A stretch of 64,000 nucleotides of DNA from Cylindrospermopsis curvispora GIHE-G1 (GCF_014489415.1 NZ_CP060822.1:2527501-2591500), one strand, 5' to 3'. Positions 45,659-55,386 are shown, numbered from the stretch's first letter. The notes: a model not told the origin generated them from the letters alone. Numbers and translations: made by a program.

Positions 45659-47959
45659 ATGTCCTATACTATAAGGTACTTAGGTCAAGAAATTGAGTTA
45701 GATTTTATGGATGATTTAACCGCAAATTCAAAATCTCCCTCCGGAGGAGGAATACCTGTAATTCAATACTGGGTAGAAAAAACCCTCACCCCCCAAGGAC
45801 CTAAATTATGGCAAACCCTGAATCATAAAAGTGCCTGTTTATCCTGCGCCTGGGGAACTGGTGGACAAAAAGGCGGATTTGTTAATGAGTCGGGAGAATA
45901 CTTACAACGTTGTGCTAAAAGTGTAGAGGCGATCGCTGCTGAATTGCAACCGGGAATCAAACTAGAATTTTTTGAGCAGTACACTATTAACGAATTACAA
46001 CAACTTACTTCCCAACAATGCGACAAATTGGGTAGATTAACCTATCCACTTATTCTCAGATCTGGAGCATCCCACTATCAACCTATCAGCTGGTCAGAGG
46101 TTTATCAAATTGCTCGAAAATCTTTCAGTATCACACCACAGAGAATTGCCAGTTACAGCTCTGGGCGTTCTTCTAACGAAGCAGCTTACCTGTTGCAATT
46201 ATTCATGCGATCGCTGGGGAGTAATAATTTAGCTGACTGTTCAGATTTGTGTCACGCTCCTTCAACCGTGGGGTTAAAGCAAGTTTTTGGTTCTGGCACT
46301 TCCATGGTCAGTTTAGAGAGCTTAAAACACAGTGACTGCATAGTTTTAGTTGGATCTAATGCGCCTGCTAATCATCCAAGATTAATGAACGAGTTAATCA
46401 AATTACGGGACAGGGGAGGTAAGATAATTATTATCAATCCCCAGATAGAAGTTGGCTTGGTCAAATTTGGTTCTCCTGCTTTTCCCATCAAATTACTACT
46501 CACTGGTGGTTCGGATATATCAACTTTATATTTACAGCCTATTCCTGGTAGTGATGTTGCCCTATTTGTTGGTTTGCAAAAATCCCTAATTGAGCAAAAT
46601 TTAATTCAAAATAACTACCTACAATCTCACACAAAAAATTGGCAAGAAATCCTAGATTATGCCCAACACACATCTTGGGAAGAAATTACTAAAACCTGCG
46701 GATTATCTCAGGAAGAAATTAGTGCAGCAGCTTATTTAATTGGTAAATCAAAAAACGTAGTTTTTGCCTGGGCAATGGGTATAACCCAACATAAGAACGC
46801 AGTCGAGAACATATTCAGCATTGCAAATACTGCCTTGATGACAGGTAATGCTGGTAAAATCGGAGCGGGAACAATGCCCATTCGGGGCCATTCCAATGTT
46901 CAAGGATTTGGCTCTATGGGTGTAACTGTAAACTTGCGGGAAGAAGTTAGGGAAGCACTATCCCAATTGCTGGGAAAACCCCTCAATAATACCCCTGGCT
47001 ATCATACCCGTGATTTAATCACAGCAGCAGAAAAAGGTCGGGTAGATACCCTGTTTTGTTTGGGAGGCAATTTATATGCAGCTAATCCAGATTTACAACA
47101 GGCTAAAAAGGCATTATCTGAAATAGAAACTATATTTTATGTGGGGACAAAACCCAATCTAGGACATTTTCATGGATTGGCAAAGGTTCAGACCCTAATC
47201 TTACCAGTTTTTAACAGATTTGAAAATCCCCACCAGACCACTACGGAATCGGGAAACAATTTTGTGCGATTAAATGATGCAGGTAGAACACATCTATCTT
47301 CCCGGGAGTCTGATTTAATTTCAGAAGTAGAGTTAATTACAGAAATTGCCCATATTTCCCATCAAGAAGGTCCAATCAATTGGCGTAAATTGCAAGATCC
47401 AATCTATATCAGAGAACTTATCGCCAAAACCATTCCCGGTTATCAAAAAATTGGGCAGATTGACCAAACTCAAGAAGAATTTACCATTGATGGGCGAGTC
47501 TTTTCAGAACCAAAATTTAATACTCCCGATGGTAAAGCACAAATGTTTGTCACAACCCTACCACAATTATCTTTACCAAATAAATCCTATTTTGGAGTTC
47601 CAGAAAATCATCCGGGAACTGTTTTAATACTGGGAACTGGACGCAGTTATGGTCAGCATAATACCGTGGTATATCGTGATGAAGATAAGTATAGAAATAT
47701 GCCCCATCGCCATTGTATTTTGATGAATGCTGAGGATATTGCCGCAGCAGGATTCAAAGAAAATGATCGGGTCACAGTTAAAGGTAATGCGGGGGAACTA
47801 AATAGCATTGAAGTTATTTGTGGTAGAATTCGTCAAGGCGTGGCATTTATGTTTTATCCAGAGGCAAATCTGTTATTTAAAGCAGAAATTGATATAAATA
47901 GCGGTACACCTGCATATAAAAGAGTGCCTGTGCTAGTTTATGGTGCTTATCGCTCTTAA
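45659..47959 (+). CDS. FdhF/YdeP-family molybdopterin oxidoreductase
   Basis: A 766-residue enzyme of the molybdopterin dinucleotide family. An N-terminal Cys cluster SCAWGTGGQK is followed by a single Cys (QRCAKS), suggestive of the variant Fe-S site. Molybdopterin-binding signatures (YSSGRSSNEAAYLLQ, GAGTMPIRGHSNVQG, LGGNLYAANPD) span about 160-480, and the C-terminal domain (about 640-766) has LGTGRSYGQHNT. Substrate unknown, formate being only one option. Divergent from the flippase gene, 62 bp apart. Confidence 0.82.
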   Translation: MSYTIRYLGQEIELDFMDDLTANSKSPSGGGIPVIQYWVEKTLTPQGPKLWQTLNHKSACLSCAWGTGGQKGGFVNESGEYLQRCAKSVEAIAAELQPGIKLEFFEQYTINELQQLTSQQCDKLGRLTYPLILRSGASHYQPISWSEVYQIARKSFSITPQRIASYSSGRSSNEAAYLLQLFMRSLGSNNLADCSDLCHAPSTVGLKQVFGSGTSMVSLESLKHSDCIVLVGSNAPANHPRLMNELIKLRDRGGKIIIINPQIEVGLVKFGSPAFPIKLLLTGGSDISTLYLQPIPGSDVALFVGLQKSLIEQNLIQNNYLQSHTKNWQEILDYAQHTSWEEITKTCGLSQEEISAAAYLIGKSKNVVFAWAMGITQHKNAVENIFSIANTALMTGNAGKIGAGTMPIRGHSNVQGFGSMGVTVNLREEVREALSQLLGKPLNNTPGYHTRDLITAAEKGRVDTLFCLGGNLYAANPDLQQAKKALSEIETIFYVGTKPNLGHFHGLAKVQTLILPVFNRFENPHQTTTESGNNFVRLNDAGRTHLSSRESDLISEVELITEIAHISHQEGPINWRKLQDPIYIRELIAKTIPGYQKIGQIDQTQEEFTIDGRVFSEPKFNTPDGKAQMFVTTLPQLSLPNKSYFGVPENHPGTVLILGTGRSYGQHNTVVYRDEDKYRNMPHRHCILMNAEDIAAAGFKENDRVTVKGNAGELNSIEVICGRIRQGVAFMFYPEANLLFKAEIDINSGTPAYKRVPVLVYGAYRS

Positions 47960-48239
47960 CAGATGGCTACGTCTACACGTAAGGTAAAATCAGGTAATAG
48001 TTAAGAAAAGATAAAATACCCTTGCTATCAGACCAAAGTTTGTAGTTTTATAAAGTATAATTAACAAAAAGATAAACTAACCTAGGTAATAAAAACCGCC
48101 CTATGATGGCTAATATTGCCTGGAAATGGGTGATTGGCAATTATTTTATGGGATATCTAAATCCCATGAAAGGGGGCAATATACCCACGTAAACAGTTAG
48201 TAAATAAAAGCTCAAATTCCCAGTTGTAGAGGCAAAGAC

Positions 48240-49949
48240 GTGGGTCATTACCAACCTGCTCAATTAAAGCAGTACAATCCAGAAGCGATCGCAAGTTACT
48301 ATCGTTACCGTCCCTGGTTAGCTTTAGTAAGACTGCTGAGAATCCTGTTTTCTTTTGCGGTCTTTATATTCAGCCTTAAGTGGGATGAATGGCGAAATCA
48401 GGTTGAGCAAAATAGGGGAAAAAGAGCCACCCAGTTGCGAAAACTGTTAACCAACTTAGGTCCAACATTTATCAAAGTTGGTCAAGCTCTATCCACTCGA
48501 CCAGATTTAATCCGTAAGGACTTTTTGGAGGAACTGGTAAAACTGCAAGACCAGTTACCACCGTTTGATCACGATATAGCCCTAAGTATTATAGAAACTG
48601 ATCTCAATAGGTCCATTGATGAGATATTTACCAAACTATCACCCCAACCAGTAGCAGCAGCTAGTTTGGGCCAGGTATATAGGGGAACTTTAGTAACAGG
48701 TGAAGAAATCGCTGTAAAGGTACAACGCCCTAACCTGAGACCAATCATTACAAAAGACCTATACTTAATGCGGTGGGCAGCTACTTGGTTAAGTCCATGG
48801 TTACCTCTCAATCTTGGTCATGACCTAACACTAATTGTCGATGAATTTGGCACCAAATTATTTGAAGAAATAGACTACATGAATGAAGGGCGTAATGCAG
48901 AGAAATTCGCCCATAATTTTCGCAACAACCCCCAAGTAAAAGTACCAGTTATTTACTGGAGTTATAGTAGTCATCGAGTTTTAACCCTGGAATGGATTAA
49001 CGGTTATAAACTGACGGATACAGAAAGGATTCGTCAAGCTGGTTTAAATCCTGAAGGTATTATTCAAATTGGGGTGACTTCTGGTTTACAACAGCTATTA
49101 GAATATGGCTTTTTCCATGCAGATCCCCATCCGGGTAATTTATTTGCGGTGGATGATGGTCGCATGGCCTACATTGACTTTGGCATGATGGATCAGTTGG
49201 AGGAAACTACTAAGGAAACCTTGGTGGATGCGCTGGTGCATCTTGTGAATAAGGATTACGCCGACCTAGCTGAAGATTTTGTCAGTTTGGGTTTTTTAGC
49301 CCCCGGGACAAATATTAGTCCTATTGTTCCAGCGTTAGAAGCGGTTTTGGGGAATGCGATTGGTAAGAATGTTGGGGATTTTAACTTTAAAACTATCACT
49401 GATGAGTTTTCGGAATTAATGTATGATTACCCCTTCCGAGTTCCCGCCAAATTTGCTTTAATTATTCGTTCCCTGGTAACCCAGGAAGGGATTGCGTTGA
49501 GTCTTAACCGCAATTTTAAAATTGTGGAAGTTGGCTATCCATACATAGCACGTCGTCTACTGACTGGTGAATCACCTGCTTTAAGAAGACGGTTGTTGAA
49601 CGTACTATTTAAAAATGGTAAGTTCCAATGGCAAAGGTTAGAGAATTTGATTTCCATTGCTCGTACAGATGGGGAGTTTGATGTAGTTCCCACGGCGAAA
49701 ATGGGTCTACAGTATTTACTTTCTGAAGAAGGTAAATTCTTGCGTCGTCAATTGGTTTTAGCGTTGACTGAAGACGACCGTTTGCATACTGATGAGGTAC
49801 AAAGATTATGGGAGTTAGTCAAAGATGATTTACCCCCCAATCGTTTATTCAACGTAGCTCTCAATATGTTGACCGAGTTCTCGCGGGAAAGTGTAGCAGC
49901 TATTTTACCCAGAGCAAGTTCTTTTCTTTCCTCTGTCATCGCTGAATAA
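48240..49949 (+). CDS. ABC1/UbiB-family atypical protein kinase
   Basis: A 569-residue protein. ATP-binding elements are KVGQALSTRPDLI (KxGQ), AAASLGQVYRG (Ala-rich loop in place of the Gly-rich loop), EEIAVKVQRP, FHADPHPGNLF and AYIDFGMMD. The C-terminus has a hydrophobic stretch. Members such as UbiB/COQ8 support quinone synthesis; in cyanobacteria and plastids ABC1K proteins affect plastoquinone and tocopherol. It starts at GTG 48240 with an AGAGG upstream. A 280-bp non-coding stretch precedes it. Confidence 0.9.
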   Translation: MGHYQPAQLKQYNPEAIASYYRYRPWLALVRLLRILFSFAVFIFSLKWDEWRNQVEQNRGKRATQLRKLLTNLGPTFIKVGQALSTRPDLIRKDFLEELVKLQDQLPPFDHDIALSIIETDLNRSIDEIFTKLSPQPVAAASLGQVYRGTLVTGEEIAVKVQRPNLRPIITKDLYLMRWAATWLSPWLPLNLGHDLTLIVDEFGTKLFEEIDYMNEGRNAEKFAHNFRNNPQVKVPVIYWSYSSHRVLTLEWINGYKLTDTERIRQAGLNPEGIIQIGVTSGLQQLLEYGFFHADPHPGNLFAVDDGRMAYIDFGMMDQLEETTKETLVDALVHLVNKDYADLAEDFVSLGFLAPGTNISPIVPALEAVLGNAIGKNVGDFNFKTITDEFSELMYDYPFRVPAKFALIIRSLVTQEGIALSLNRNFKIVEVGYPYIARRLLTGESPALRRRLLNVLFKNGKFQWQRLENLISIARTDGEFDVVPTAKMGLQYLLSEEGKFLRRQLVLALTEDDRLHTDEVQRLWELVKDDLPPNRLFNVALNMLTEFSRESVAAILPRASSFLSSVIAE

Positions 49950-49951
49950 TA

Positions 49952-50077
49952 AGTAGGGAGGTAGGGAGGCACAATTATTTGTAGGATGAGTTAGCGGTAG
50001 CGTAACCGGTGCGGGTGTTGGGTTTCATACTTCAAACCAACCTACGTTCATCTTATATTTAATTCCACCCACCCACT
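49952..50077. repeat. MITE-like repeat copy 1 (TA flanks 49950-51 and 50078-79)
   Basis: Starts AGTAGGGAGGTAGGGAGGC, ends ACCCACCCACT; flanked by TA on both sides. A TTGGGTTTcatacttcAAACCAA hairpin lies inside. The copy lies 2 bp after the ABC1 kinase stop. It is slightly longer than the others because of an internal repeat of AGGTAGGG. Alignment to copies 2-4 is very high. Confidence 0.85.
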
Positions 50078-50125
50078 TAGTCCAGTTCGTTTTTGTTGGT
50101 TAGTTTTTAAAAATCAGGAGTTTTC

Positions 50126-50500
50126 ATGTATTACTATCCTCTCCAACCACCTTATATTTTACTACTGGTAGGTTTTCTGGCCGCATTAACTTCTGGTTTT
50201 GCTTTATCTGGTACCTTAAAGGTAATTGTACAGAAGTGGCCAGCTAATCAGATAGAACCCATTAAATCATCCGGTTCTTTAAAACAATTGTTATTGCCAT
50301 TTATAGGAATTACAGGGGGCGTTTGTTTATTTATGTCTTCTGGATTGGAAATATTTGGTTTTCCCTCCCCCCTCGCTTTGGGTATAGGTCTACCATTGAG
50401 TCTGGCAACTTGTTTGTTTGTCTGGTTCCAACTGGGTAGTTTACTAGAGTTTGTTAGTAATCGTGGGATGCAATCTCTTGATTTAGATTCTTGGTCTTGA
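50126..50500 (+). CDS. Membrane protein of unknown function
   Basis: A 124-residue integral membrane protein with three hydrophobic helices (about residues 9-35, 50-73, 80-108) and few charged residues. No motif recognised. Start ATG 50126 is 48 bp past the preceding MITE. It is followed directly by another MITE copy, so it sits between two repeats. Confidence 0.65.
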   Translation: MYYYPLQPPYILLLVGFLAALTSGFALSGTLKVIVQKWPANQIEPIKSSGSLKQLLLPFIGITGGVCLFMSSGLEIFGFPSPLALGIGLPLSLATCLFVWFQLGSLLEFVSNRGMQSLDLDSWS

Positions 50501-50505
50501 AGGTA

Positions 50506-50623
50506 AGTAGGGAGGCACAATTATTTGTAGGATGGCTTAGTGGTAGGGTAACCCGTGGGGGCGTTGGGTTTCGTTCCTCAACCCAACCTACCTTCATCTT
50601 ATGTTTAATTCCACTCACCGACT
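50506..50623. repeat. MITE-like repeat copy 2 (TA flanks 50504-05 and 50624-25)
   Basis: Starts AGTAGGGAGGCACAATTATT and ends ATTCCACTCACCGACT; the internal hairpin is GCGTTGGGTTTCGTTC then CTCAACCCAACC. TA duplication on both sides. It begins 5 bp after the stop of the 124-residue membrane protein. Confidence 0.85.
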
Positions 50624-50641
50624 TACTCAAGAATCTTTGTT

Positions 50642-50670
50642 AAATCTCTCTTCTTAAAGTAGAGAGATTT
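50642..50670 (+). terminator. Hairpin with AT-rich tail upstream of IS4 element
   Basis: AAATCTCTC (50642-50650) pairs with GAGAGATTT (50662-50670), an 11-nt loop between, followed by GATAATTTTTATTTA. This 9-bp hairpin may terminate the membrane-protein transcript. It also lies in what was once the region upstream of gloB before the IS4 insertion. Confidence 0.5.
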
Positions 50671-50695
50671 GATAATTTTTATTTATATAAATGAG

Positions 50696-52013
50696 CTTAC
50701 CGGGTGACAAAGTGGTCAAACAGCTTGTTTCATAAGGGATAGAGCCTGAAAGCCACGCTTGAAAAAGCGGCGTTTATGAGGTTTAAGACTAATTAAGCTT
50801 AGAGCTAAATCAGCCCATAGTTCCATGCCATAAATCCATAATTGTCCGTAAACAGCAAAGCTAAAATCACTCTGACGTGGGTAATTGTCCTGATGTTGTT
50901 GAATCCGTCCGGCATAAGTCTCTATCCCTAATTTTTTCATCCGTTGACCGTACATAGTGGCTAAACTATAAGCAATCACAATTAATAAAACTAAGGCTAA
51001 AAAACGAGTTTCATTTACTTTAGTATCCTCTAGATTATAACCACCTGTTTTACAATCTTTGAAAAATTGTTCAATTCCCCATCGACATCTATAGAGGCAT
51101 AAAGTTTGTTTGAGATTTGGTAGATTCGTTAAGATATACCAAGGTTCTTTTGGTCCTTTATGACGATATTTTCTCTTCCAATAAACAGCGATATTAAATA
51201 ACCCTAATTCATCTCCTTTACCACATTTAACTCCCTGATAAAACTTTGACATCCCCGGCTTAAATCCTTGGTTTTTAAGAACTTGATATTCAAGTCCTAT
51301 TTCTTCTTGAAAATGAAGGTCTTTTTTCTGACGTAAAGCAAAGTAAACTCCTTGCTCATCAAGCCACTTAGCCAGTTTTGCACTATGAAATTCTCTATCT
51401 GCCAACACCACAATTCGACATTTTTTCAACAACTTTATTGCTGTCTTTATCAATCTTTTTTGGGTTGATAAGTTACTATTTCCTACATGATTTAATGTTT
51501 CCCAATATAGTGGTAAGGCATGAGTACCCCATACCAATGTCACCATAAATATATTCCGTCCTTTCCACTGTGTTCTATCCAGTGCTACCATCCAGTAACC
51601 ATATTTTTGATATTGTTTTTTATGAAAAAAGCGGCGCTGTTCTCGATTCAATTGTTGTGGTGTTAACGATTGTCTAATCCAATATTTTATCAAGGGAAAC
51701 CATAATAATTTTACGCAGAGTTTATTTATTCCTAAAAATCTTTGTAAATTACGTTTCCTGCTTTCATATTTAATTGGTTGGGGAAACAAACTCGCCAATT
51801 TTGACAGTTTTACTTGGCGATAAGCTTGTATCAATAATAACAATATCTCCAGTGTCAAATACTGCTGTTCACTCAAATGCTTTCGGAAAATTTTGTGATA
51901 TGATTGTGGTAACATTTTGTTGTTTTGGGGCTCCCTTGCCCCTATTTTTTTACCCCCTTATTTTCTCAAATTATTGCCACATCTCATCTTCAACGCCCTT
52001 GTCACCCGGTAAG
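50696..52013 (-). mobile_element. IS4-family insertion sequence, 1318 bp, complete
   Basis: Terminal inverted repeats are CTTACCGGGTGACAA at the left and its complement TTGTCACCCGGTAAG at the right. The flanks ATAAATGAG (50687-50695) and ATAAATGAG (52014-52022) are an exact 9-bp target duplication, as for IS4-type elements. The insertion lies 18 bp before the gloB ATG; the GAGG of the gloB ribosome site is the end of the right-hand duplication plus the following base, so it is intact, but any upstream promoter is cut off. The transposase is complete. Confidence 0.9.
50716..51915 (-). CDS. IS4-family DDE transposase
   Basis: A 399-residue transposase of the DDE_Tnp_1 class. The first catalytic Asp lies in ALDRTQWKGRN, the second in VVLADREFHSAKL, and the Glu in the YRCRWGIEQFFKDCK signature. 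The protein has no internal stop, so this IS may be active. Start ATG 51915. It occupies almost the whole 1318-bp element. Confidence 0.93.
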   Translation of the reverse strand: MLPQSYHKIFRKHLSEQQYLTLEILLLLIQAYRQVKLSKLASLFPQPIKYESRKRNLQRFLGINKLCVKLLWFPLIKYWIRQSLTPQQLNREQRRFFHKKQYQKYGYWMVALDRTQWKGRNIFMVTLVWGTHALPLYWETLNHVGNSNLSTQKRLIKTAIKLLKKCRIVVLADREFHSAKLAKWLDEQGVYFALRQKKDLHFQEEIGLEYQVLKNQGFKPGMSKFYQGVKCGKGDELGLFNIAVYWKRKYRHKGPKEPWYILTNLPNLKQTLCLYRCRWGIEQFFKDCKTGGYNLEDTKVNETRFLALVLLIVIAYSLATMYGQRMKKLGIETYAGRIQQHQDNYPRQSDFSFAVYGQLWIYGMELWADLALSLISLKPHKRRFFKRGFQALSLMKQAV

Positions 52014-52031
52014 ATAAATGAGGTAAAAATA

Positions 52032-52805
52032 ATGCAAATCATTCAATTATCAGCACTGTCTGATAACTATATATTTCTCCTCTACGATTCATATCATAAT
52101 ATTGCTGCTGTTGTCGATCCCGCCCAACCAGAACCGGTTATGGAAAAACTTACAGAATTACAGTGCAATTTGGTCGCTATTTTTAATACCCATCATCATC
52201 ATGACCATGTGGGAGGTAATCAGAAATTAATTGAAAAATTTCCCCAGGTGACCATATATGGTGGTATTCAAGACCGAGGAAGAATTCCTGGACAGCAGGT
52301 GTTTCTACAAGCAAATGATATTGTTAAATTTGGCGATCGCCAGGCAATAGTATTATTTATACCTGGTCATACTCGTGCTCATATTGCCTATTATTTCCCC
52401 CCTGTCACACCCGGTGACACAGGAGAGTTATTTTGTGGTGACACTCTTTTTGCTGGTGGTTGTGGTCGTCTATTTGAAGGTACACCAGCACAAATGGTGG
52501 AGTCTTTGACTCAACTGAGAGCTTTACCTGATAACACCCGGGTTTGGTGCGCCCATGAGTACACCTGGAATAACCTACGCTTTGCGCTAACAGTAGATAG
52601 TGAAAACCAAGAATTACAAAAACGTTTTACAGAAGTAACAGCTCTTCGTCAACTTCAACAACCTACAGTTCCCTCTCTCCTGGGTACAGAAAAATTAACA
52701 AATCCCTTTTTACGTTGGGATCAACCCTCATTACAATTAGCAGTCAAAAGTAGTGACCCCATACAAACCTTTGCCAAAATTCGGGGAATGAAAGATAAAT
52801 ACTAA
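52032..52805 (+). CDS. gloB: Hydroxyacylglutathione hydrolase (glyoxalase II)
   Basis: A 257-residue metallo-beta-lactamase fold enzyme that hydrolyses S-lactoylglutathione in methylglyoxal detoxification. The dinuclear metal motif is THHHHDHVGG, with other ligands in PGHTRAHI and FCGDTLFAGGCG. C-terminal CAHEYT and PSLLGTEKLTNPFLR (substrate region) are present. ATG 52032 has GAGG 8 bp upstream; the apparent upstream frame extends into the IS4 element and is spurious. Its end overlaps the menD stop by 4 bp. Confidence 0.94.
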   Translation: MQIIQLSALSDNYIFLLYDSYHNIAAVVDPAQPEPVMEKLTELQCNLVAIFNTHHHHDHVGGNQKLIEKFPQVTIYGGIQDRGRIPGQQVFLQANDIVKFGDRQAIVLFIPGHTRAHIAYYFPPVTPGDTGELFCGDTLFAGGCGRLFEGTPAQMVESLTQLRALPDNTRVWCAHEYTWNNLRFALTVDSENQELQKRFTEVTALRQLQQPTVPSLLGTEKLTNPFLRWDQPSLQLAVKSSDPIQTFAKIRGMKDKY

Positions 52806-54544
52806 AGCAAGGACATTTTTCCTAAACACTGCTTTCTCCATTGAGCATCCCTTTTTCTGTTGGTGGGAATTTCTAAAACCCTAATTCCCTGACTGGGCAA
52901 AATTCTCAATCTTTCTTCTAACTGATGCCAAGAACTAATTAGCTCATAGTCCACACCATAGGTAACACATAGATCAGCAAAGTTAATATTTTGGGGGGTG
53001 GCAAAAAAATCTTCAAAGGGCGGATCAAAATTGGCAATAGGCAACATTTCAAAAATACCACCACCATTATTATTGATTAACACAATGGTCAGATGTCCCA
53101 GGAACTTATTTCTGAGCAAAAAACCATTGGTGTCATGTAATAGAGCTAGGTCTCCTGTGAGCATTACACCACCAAGACTTGTGTGATGTTGATGGACTAT
53201 TCCCAAAGCGGTGGAAAGACTACCGTCAATACCATTAGCACCTCGATTAAAGTAGGGTTTGATTCTTAAACTATTGGGTTTCCAAAAGAATTCTACATCC
53301 CTTACTGGCATACTATTAGCAATAAATAATGGAGTGTTTTCTGGGAGTAGCTGAGAAATTAACCAAGCAGCTTTACTTTCGGTTAACTCTTCAGTTTTTA
53401 AAAACATATCATCAATATTTTTTCTCACTGCTGCTTCCATGGCACACCATTGTTGTAAATACTCTTGTAAACATAAACTCGCCATGCTATCCCACACTCC
53501 TTCTCCCCCAAAGTCTAAATCCTCTACAGATATTTTCAGGTGTACCGTTTTTCCATGCAGGGGGTCTATATTTTCAAAAGAATTATCAATGACAAAACGC
53601 TGAGCATTGACCTCCACTAACCAATGGCGTAATTCTTTGCTAGTGGGCATTTCCCCAATTTGAATTATTATTTGTGGAGTTAATTCCTGACGCAGTTGTG
53701 GATTACGTAAAATCAGATCGTATGTGGAAATTAAATAAGGACATAAATCCGCATAATTCCTCACCGGAGAAAGTCCTTCTGCGAGAACTGGCCATTGTAA
53801 GGTTTGAGAAAGACAAGAAATAGCCTGACAATATTTTTCCGGGTCTTGAGGTTGTGCTACCCCTGCAATAATAATACCCCGTTCATATTTTTTCCATTCT
53901 AAGGTTAATGGATAATTGACAGTTGGTAAGGGGGTGGGAATGATTCCCCTGAAAAATTCTTCCGTGTCCAATATAAAATCAGTTCCATCAGCAACTGGTG
54001 CAAGAGGATCACGAAAGGGTATATTCAAGTGTACAACTCCTCCCCTAGGAAACTGACAACGTTTCCAAGCATGAATTATGGTTTGTCGCAAATAACTTAA
54101 CATCTGTATTTCAGCAAGGGGAGTTGCTAACTCCGTTTGCCAATTGGGATAATTACCGTATAATTTCACCTGGTCAATAGTTTGTCCAGAATGACAATCT
54201 CGTAATTCTGGTGGTCTATCAGTGGTTAGGATTAACAGGGGTACATGACTTTCCTTAGCTTCGATTACTGCAGGGTAAAAATTTGCCCCCGCTGTTCCAG
54301 AAGTACACACTAGCACTACGGGTTTTCCCGTAGCTTTCGCCCTTCCCAGGGCAAAAAAAGCCCCTGAACGTTCGTCCAGAATTGGTATAGGTTCAATATC
54401 TGATCCTTCTTGACAAAATGCCAAAGTTAAGGGAGTGGAACGGGAACCAGGACATAAAATGGCAAAATCCAACCCCAAATGCTTTAGGGTGGAGACTACC
54501 ACATAGGACCACAACTGATTGACATTTTTAAAAACCAAGTGCAT
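52802..54544 (-). CDS. menD: MenD: SEPHCHC synthase
   Basis: A 580-residue ThDP-dependent enzyme that adds succinic semialdehyde-ThDP to isochorismate, for phylloquinone (photosystem I quinone) or menaquinone. Motifs: CPGSRSTPL (34-42), SGTAGANFYPAVIEA, and ThDP/Mg-binding GDLALLHDTNGFL with NNNGGGIF. The length and domain order are normal. Start ATG 54544; overlaps gloB tail-to-tail by 4 bp. Divergent from folB, 29 bp apart. Confidence 0.95.
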   Translation of the reverse strand: MHLVFKNVNQLWSYVVVSTLKHLGLDFAILCPGSRSTPLTLAFCQEGSDIEPIPILDERSGAFFALGRAKATGKPVVLVCTSGTAGANFYPAVIEAKESHVPLLILTTDRPPELRDCHSGQTIDQVKLYGNYPNWQTELATPLAEIQMLSYLRQTIIHAWKRCQFPRGGVVHLNIPFRDPLAPVADGTDFILDTEEFFRGIIPTPLPTVNYPLTLEWKKYERGIIIAGVAQPQDPEKYCQAISCLSQTLQWPVLAEGLSPVRNYADLCPYLISTYDLILRNPQLRQELTPQIIIQIGEMPTSKELRHWLVEVNAQRFVIDNSFENIDPLHGKTVHLKISVEDLDFGGEGVWDSMASLCLQEYLQQWCAMEAAVRKNIDDMFLKTEELTESKAAWLISQLLPENTPLFIANSMPVRDVEFFWKPNSLRIKPYFNRGANGIDGSLSTALGIVHQHHTSLGGVMLTGDLALLHDTNGFLLRNKFLGHLTIVLINNNGGGIFEMLPIANFDPPFEDFFATPQNINFADLCVTYGVDYELISSWHQLEERLRILPSQGIRVLEIPTNRKRDAQWRKQCLGKMSLL

Positions 54545-54573
54545 TAAAGGAATTCTAGAACCGGAAGATTTTT

Positions 54574-54948
54574 ATGGACTGTATTAATTTAACAGGTATT
54601 CGCAGTTATGGCTATATTGGGTACTTACCAGAAGAAAAGATTTTAGGACAATGGTTTGAGGTGGATTTAAAATTGTGGATGGATCTTTCCCAAGCTGCGG
54701 TTACTGATAATATACATCATACTGTGGACTACCGCAGTGTGATTGATTTGGTACAAAATTTGGTAAAAGCGTCTAGTTTTGATTTGTTGGAGCGTTTAGC
54801 GGGAGCTATTGCTCATGAGATTCTTGAGTACAATGATATGATTAGTCAGGTGCAAGTTACGGTTATTAAACCTACAGCACCTATTCCTGACTTTAGTGGT
54901 AGAATCAGCGTACAAATTACTAAGTGTAAGGACGAAAAAGGATTATAA
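54574..54948 (+). CDS. folB: Dihydroneopterin aldolase
   Basis: A 124-residue folate-pathway enzyme. DCINLTGIRSYGYIGYLPEE starts the fold; TVDYRSVIDLVQNLV and LLERLAGAI are typical FolB motifs. It retains the Glu near GYLPEE and Lys in VIKPTAPIP seen in active enzymes. It is directly followed, with no spacer, by a DUF29 gene, so the pair are probably cotranscribed. Confidence 0.92.
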   Translation: MDCINLTGIRSYGYIGYLPEEKILGQWFEVDLKLWMDLSQAAVTDNIHHTVDYRSVIDLVQNLVKASSFDLLERLAGAIAHEILEYNDMISQVQVTVIKPTAPIPDFSGRISVQITKCKDEKGL

Positions 54949-55386
54949 ATGACTATTCAAACCCTCTATGAAAAAGACTTTCATCTTTGGATAGAACAAA
55001 CTATCAATTCCCTTCAAAATGGAGACCTAACCAACCTAGACCGAGAAAACTTAATCGAAGAAATCAAATCCATGGGGAATAGTGAAAAACGGGAAACGTT
55101 CAGTCGTTTGAAAATATTAGTCCTGCACCTATTAAAGTGGAAATATCAGCCCCAAAAAAGAACTTCTAGCTGGTTGAATACTATTGATGAACAAAGAGAA
55201 CAATTGGAATTAATTCTGAAAGATAGTCCCAGTTTAAAACCTTACTTGCAAACAATTTTGTCCGATTGTTATCAAAAAGCTGTTCGGGCCACTGTTAATG
55301 AAACTAATCTTTCCCATAACACTTTTCCCTGTGAATGTCCCTTTACCCCAGAACAAATCCTAGATGCTGACTATTTTCCCAATTAA
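54949..55386 (+). CDS. DUF29 family protein (second copy)
   Basis: A 145-residue helical protein homologous to the 42144 gene: YEKDFHLWIEQTINSLQ, LVLHLLKWKYQPQKRTSSW and FPCECPFTPEQIL. The ATG at 54949 follows the folB stop with no gap. The stop TAA (55384-55386) is partly made by a MITE insertion: TA target plus the first A of the element. The original C-terminus may therefore have been different by a few residues. Confidence 0.87.
   Translation: MTIQTLYEKDFHLWIEQTINSLQNGDLTNLDRENLIEEIKSMGNSEKRETFSRLKILVLHLLKWKYQPQKRTSSWLNTIDEQREQLELILKDSPSLKPYLQTILSDCYQKAVRATVNETNLSHNTFPCECPFTPEQILDADYFPN

Noticed and set aside
48103-48192. Short ATG frame in the gap before the ABC1 kinase (MMANIAWKWV...)
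   Set aside because: Only about 29 codons, no match to known small photosynthetic subunits, no clear ribosome site; the gap otherwise holds only AT-rich sequence and a small ATGGGAT/ATCCCAT inverted repeat.
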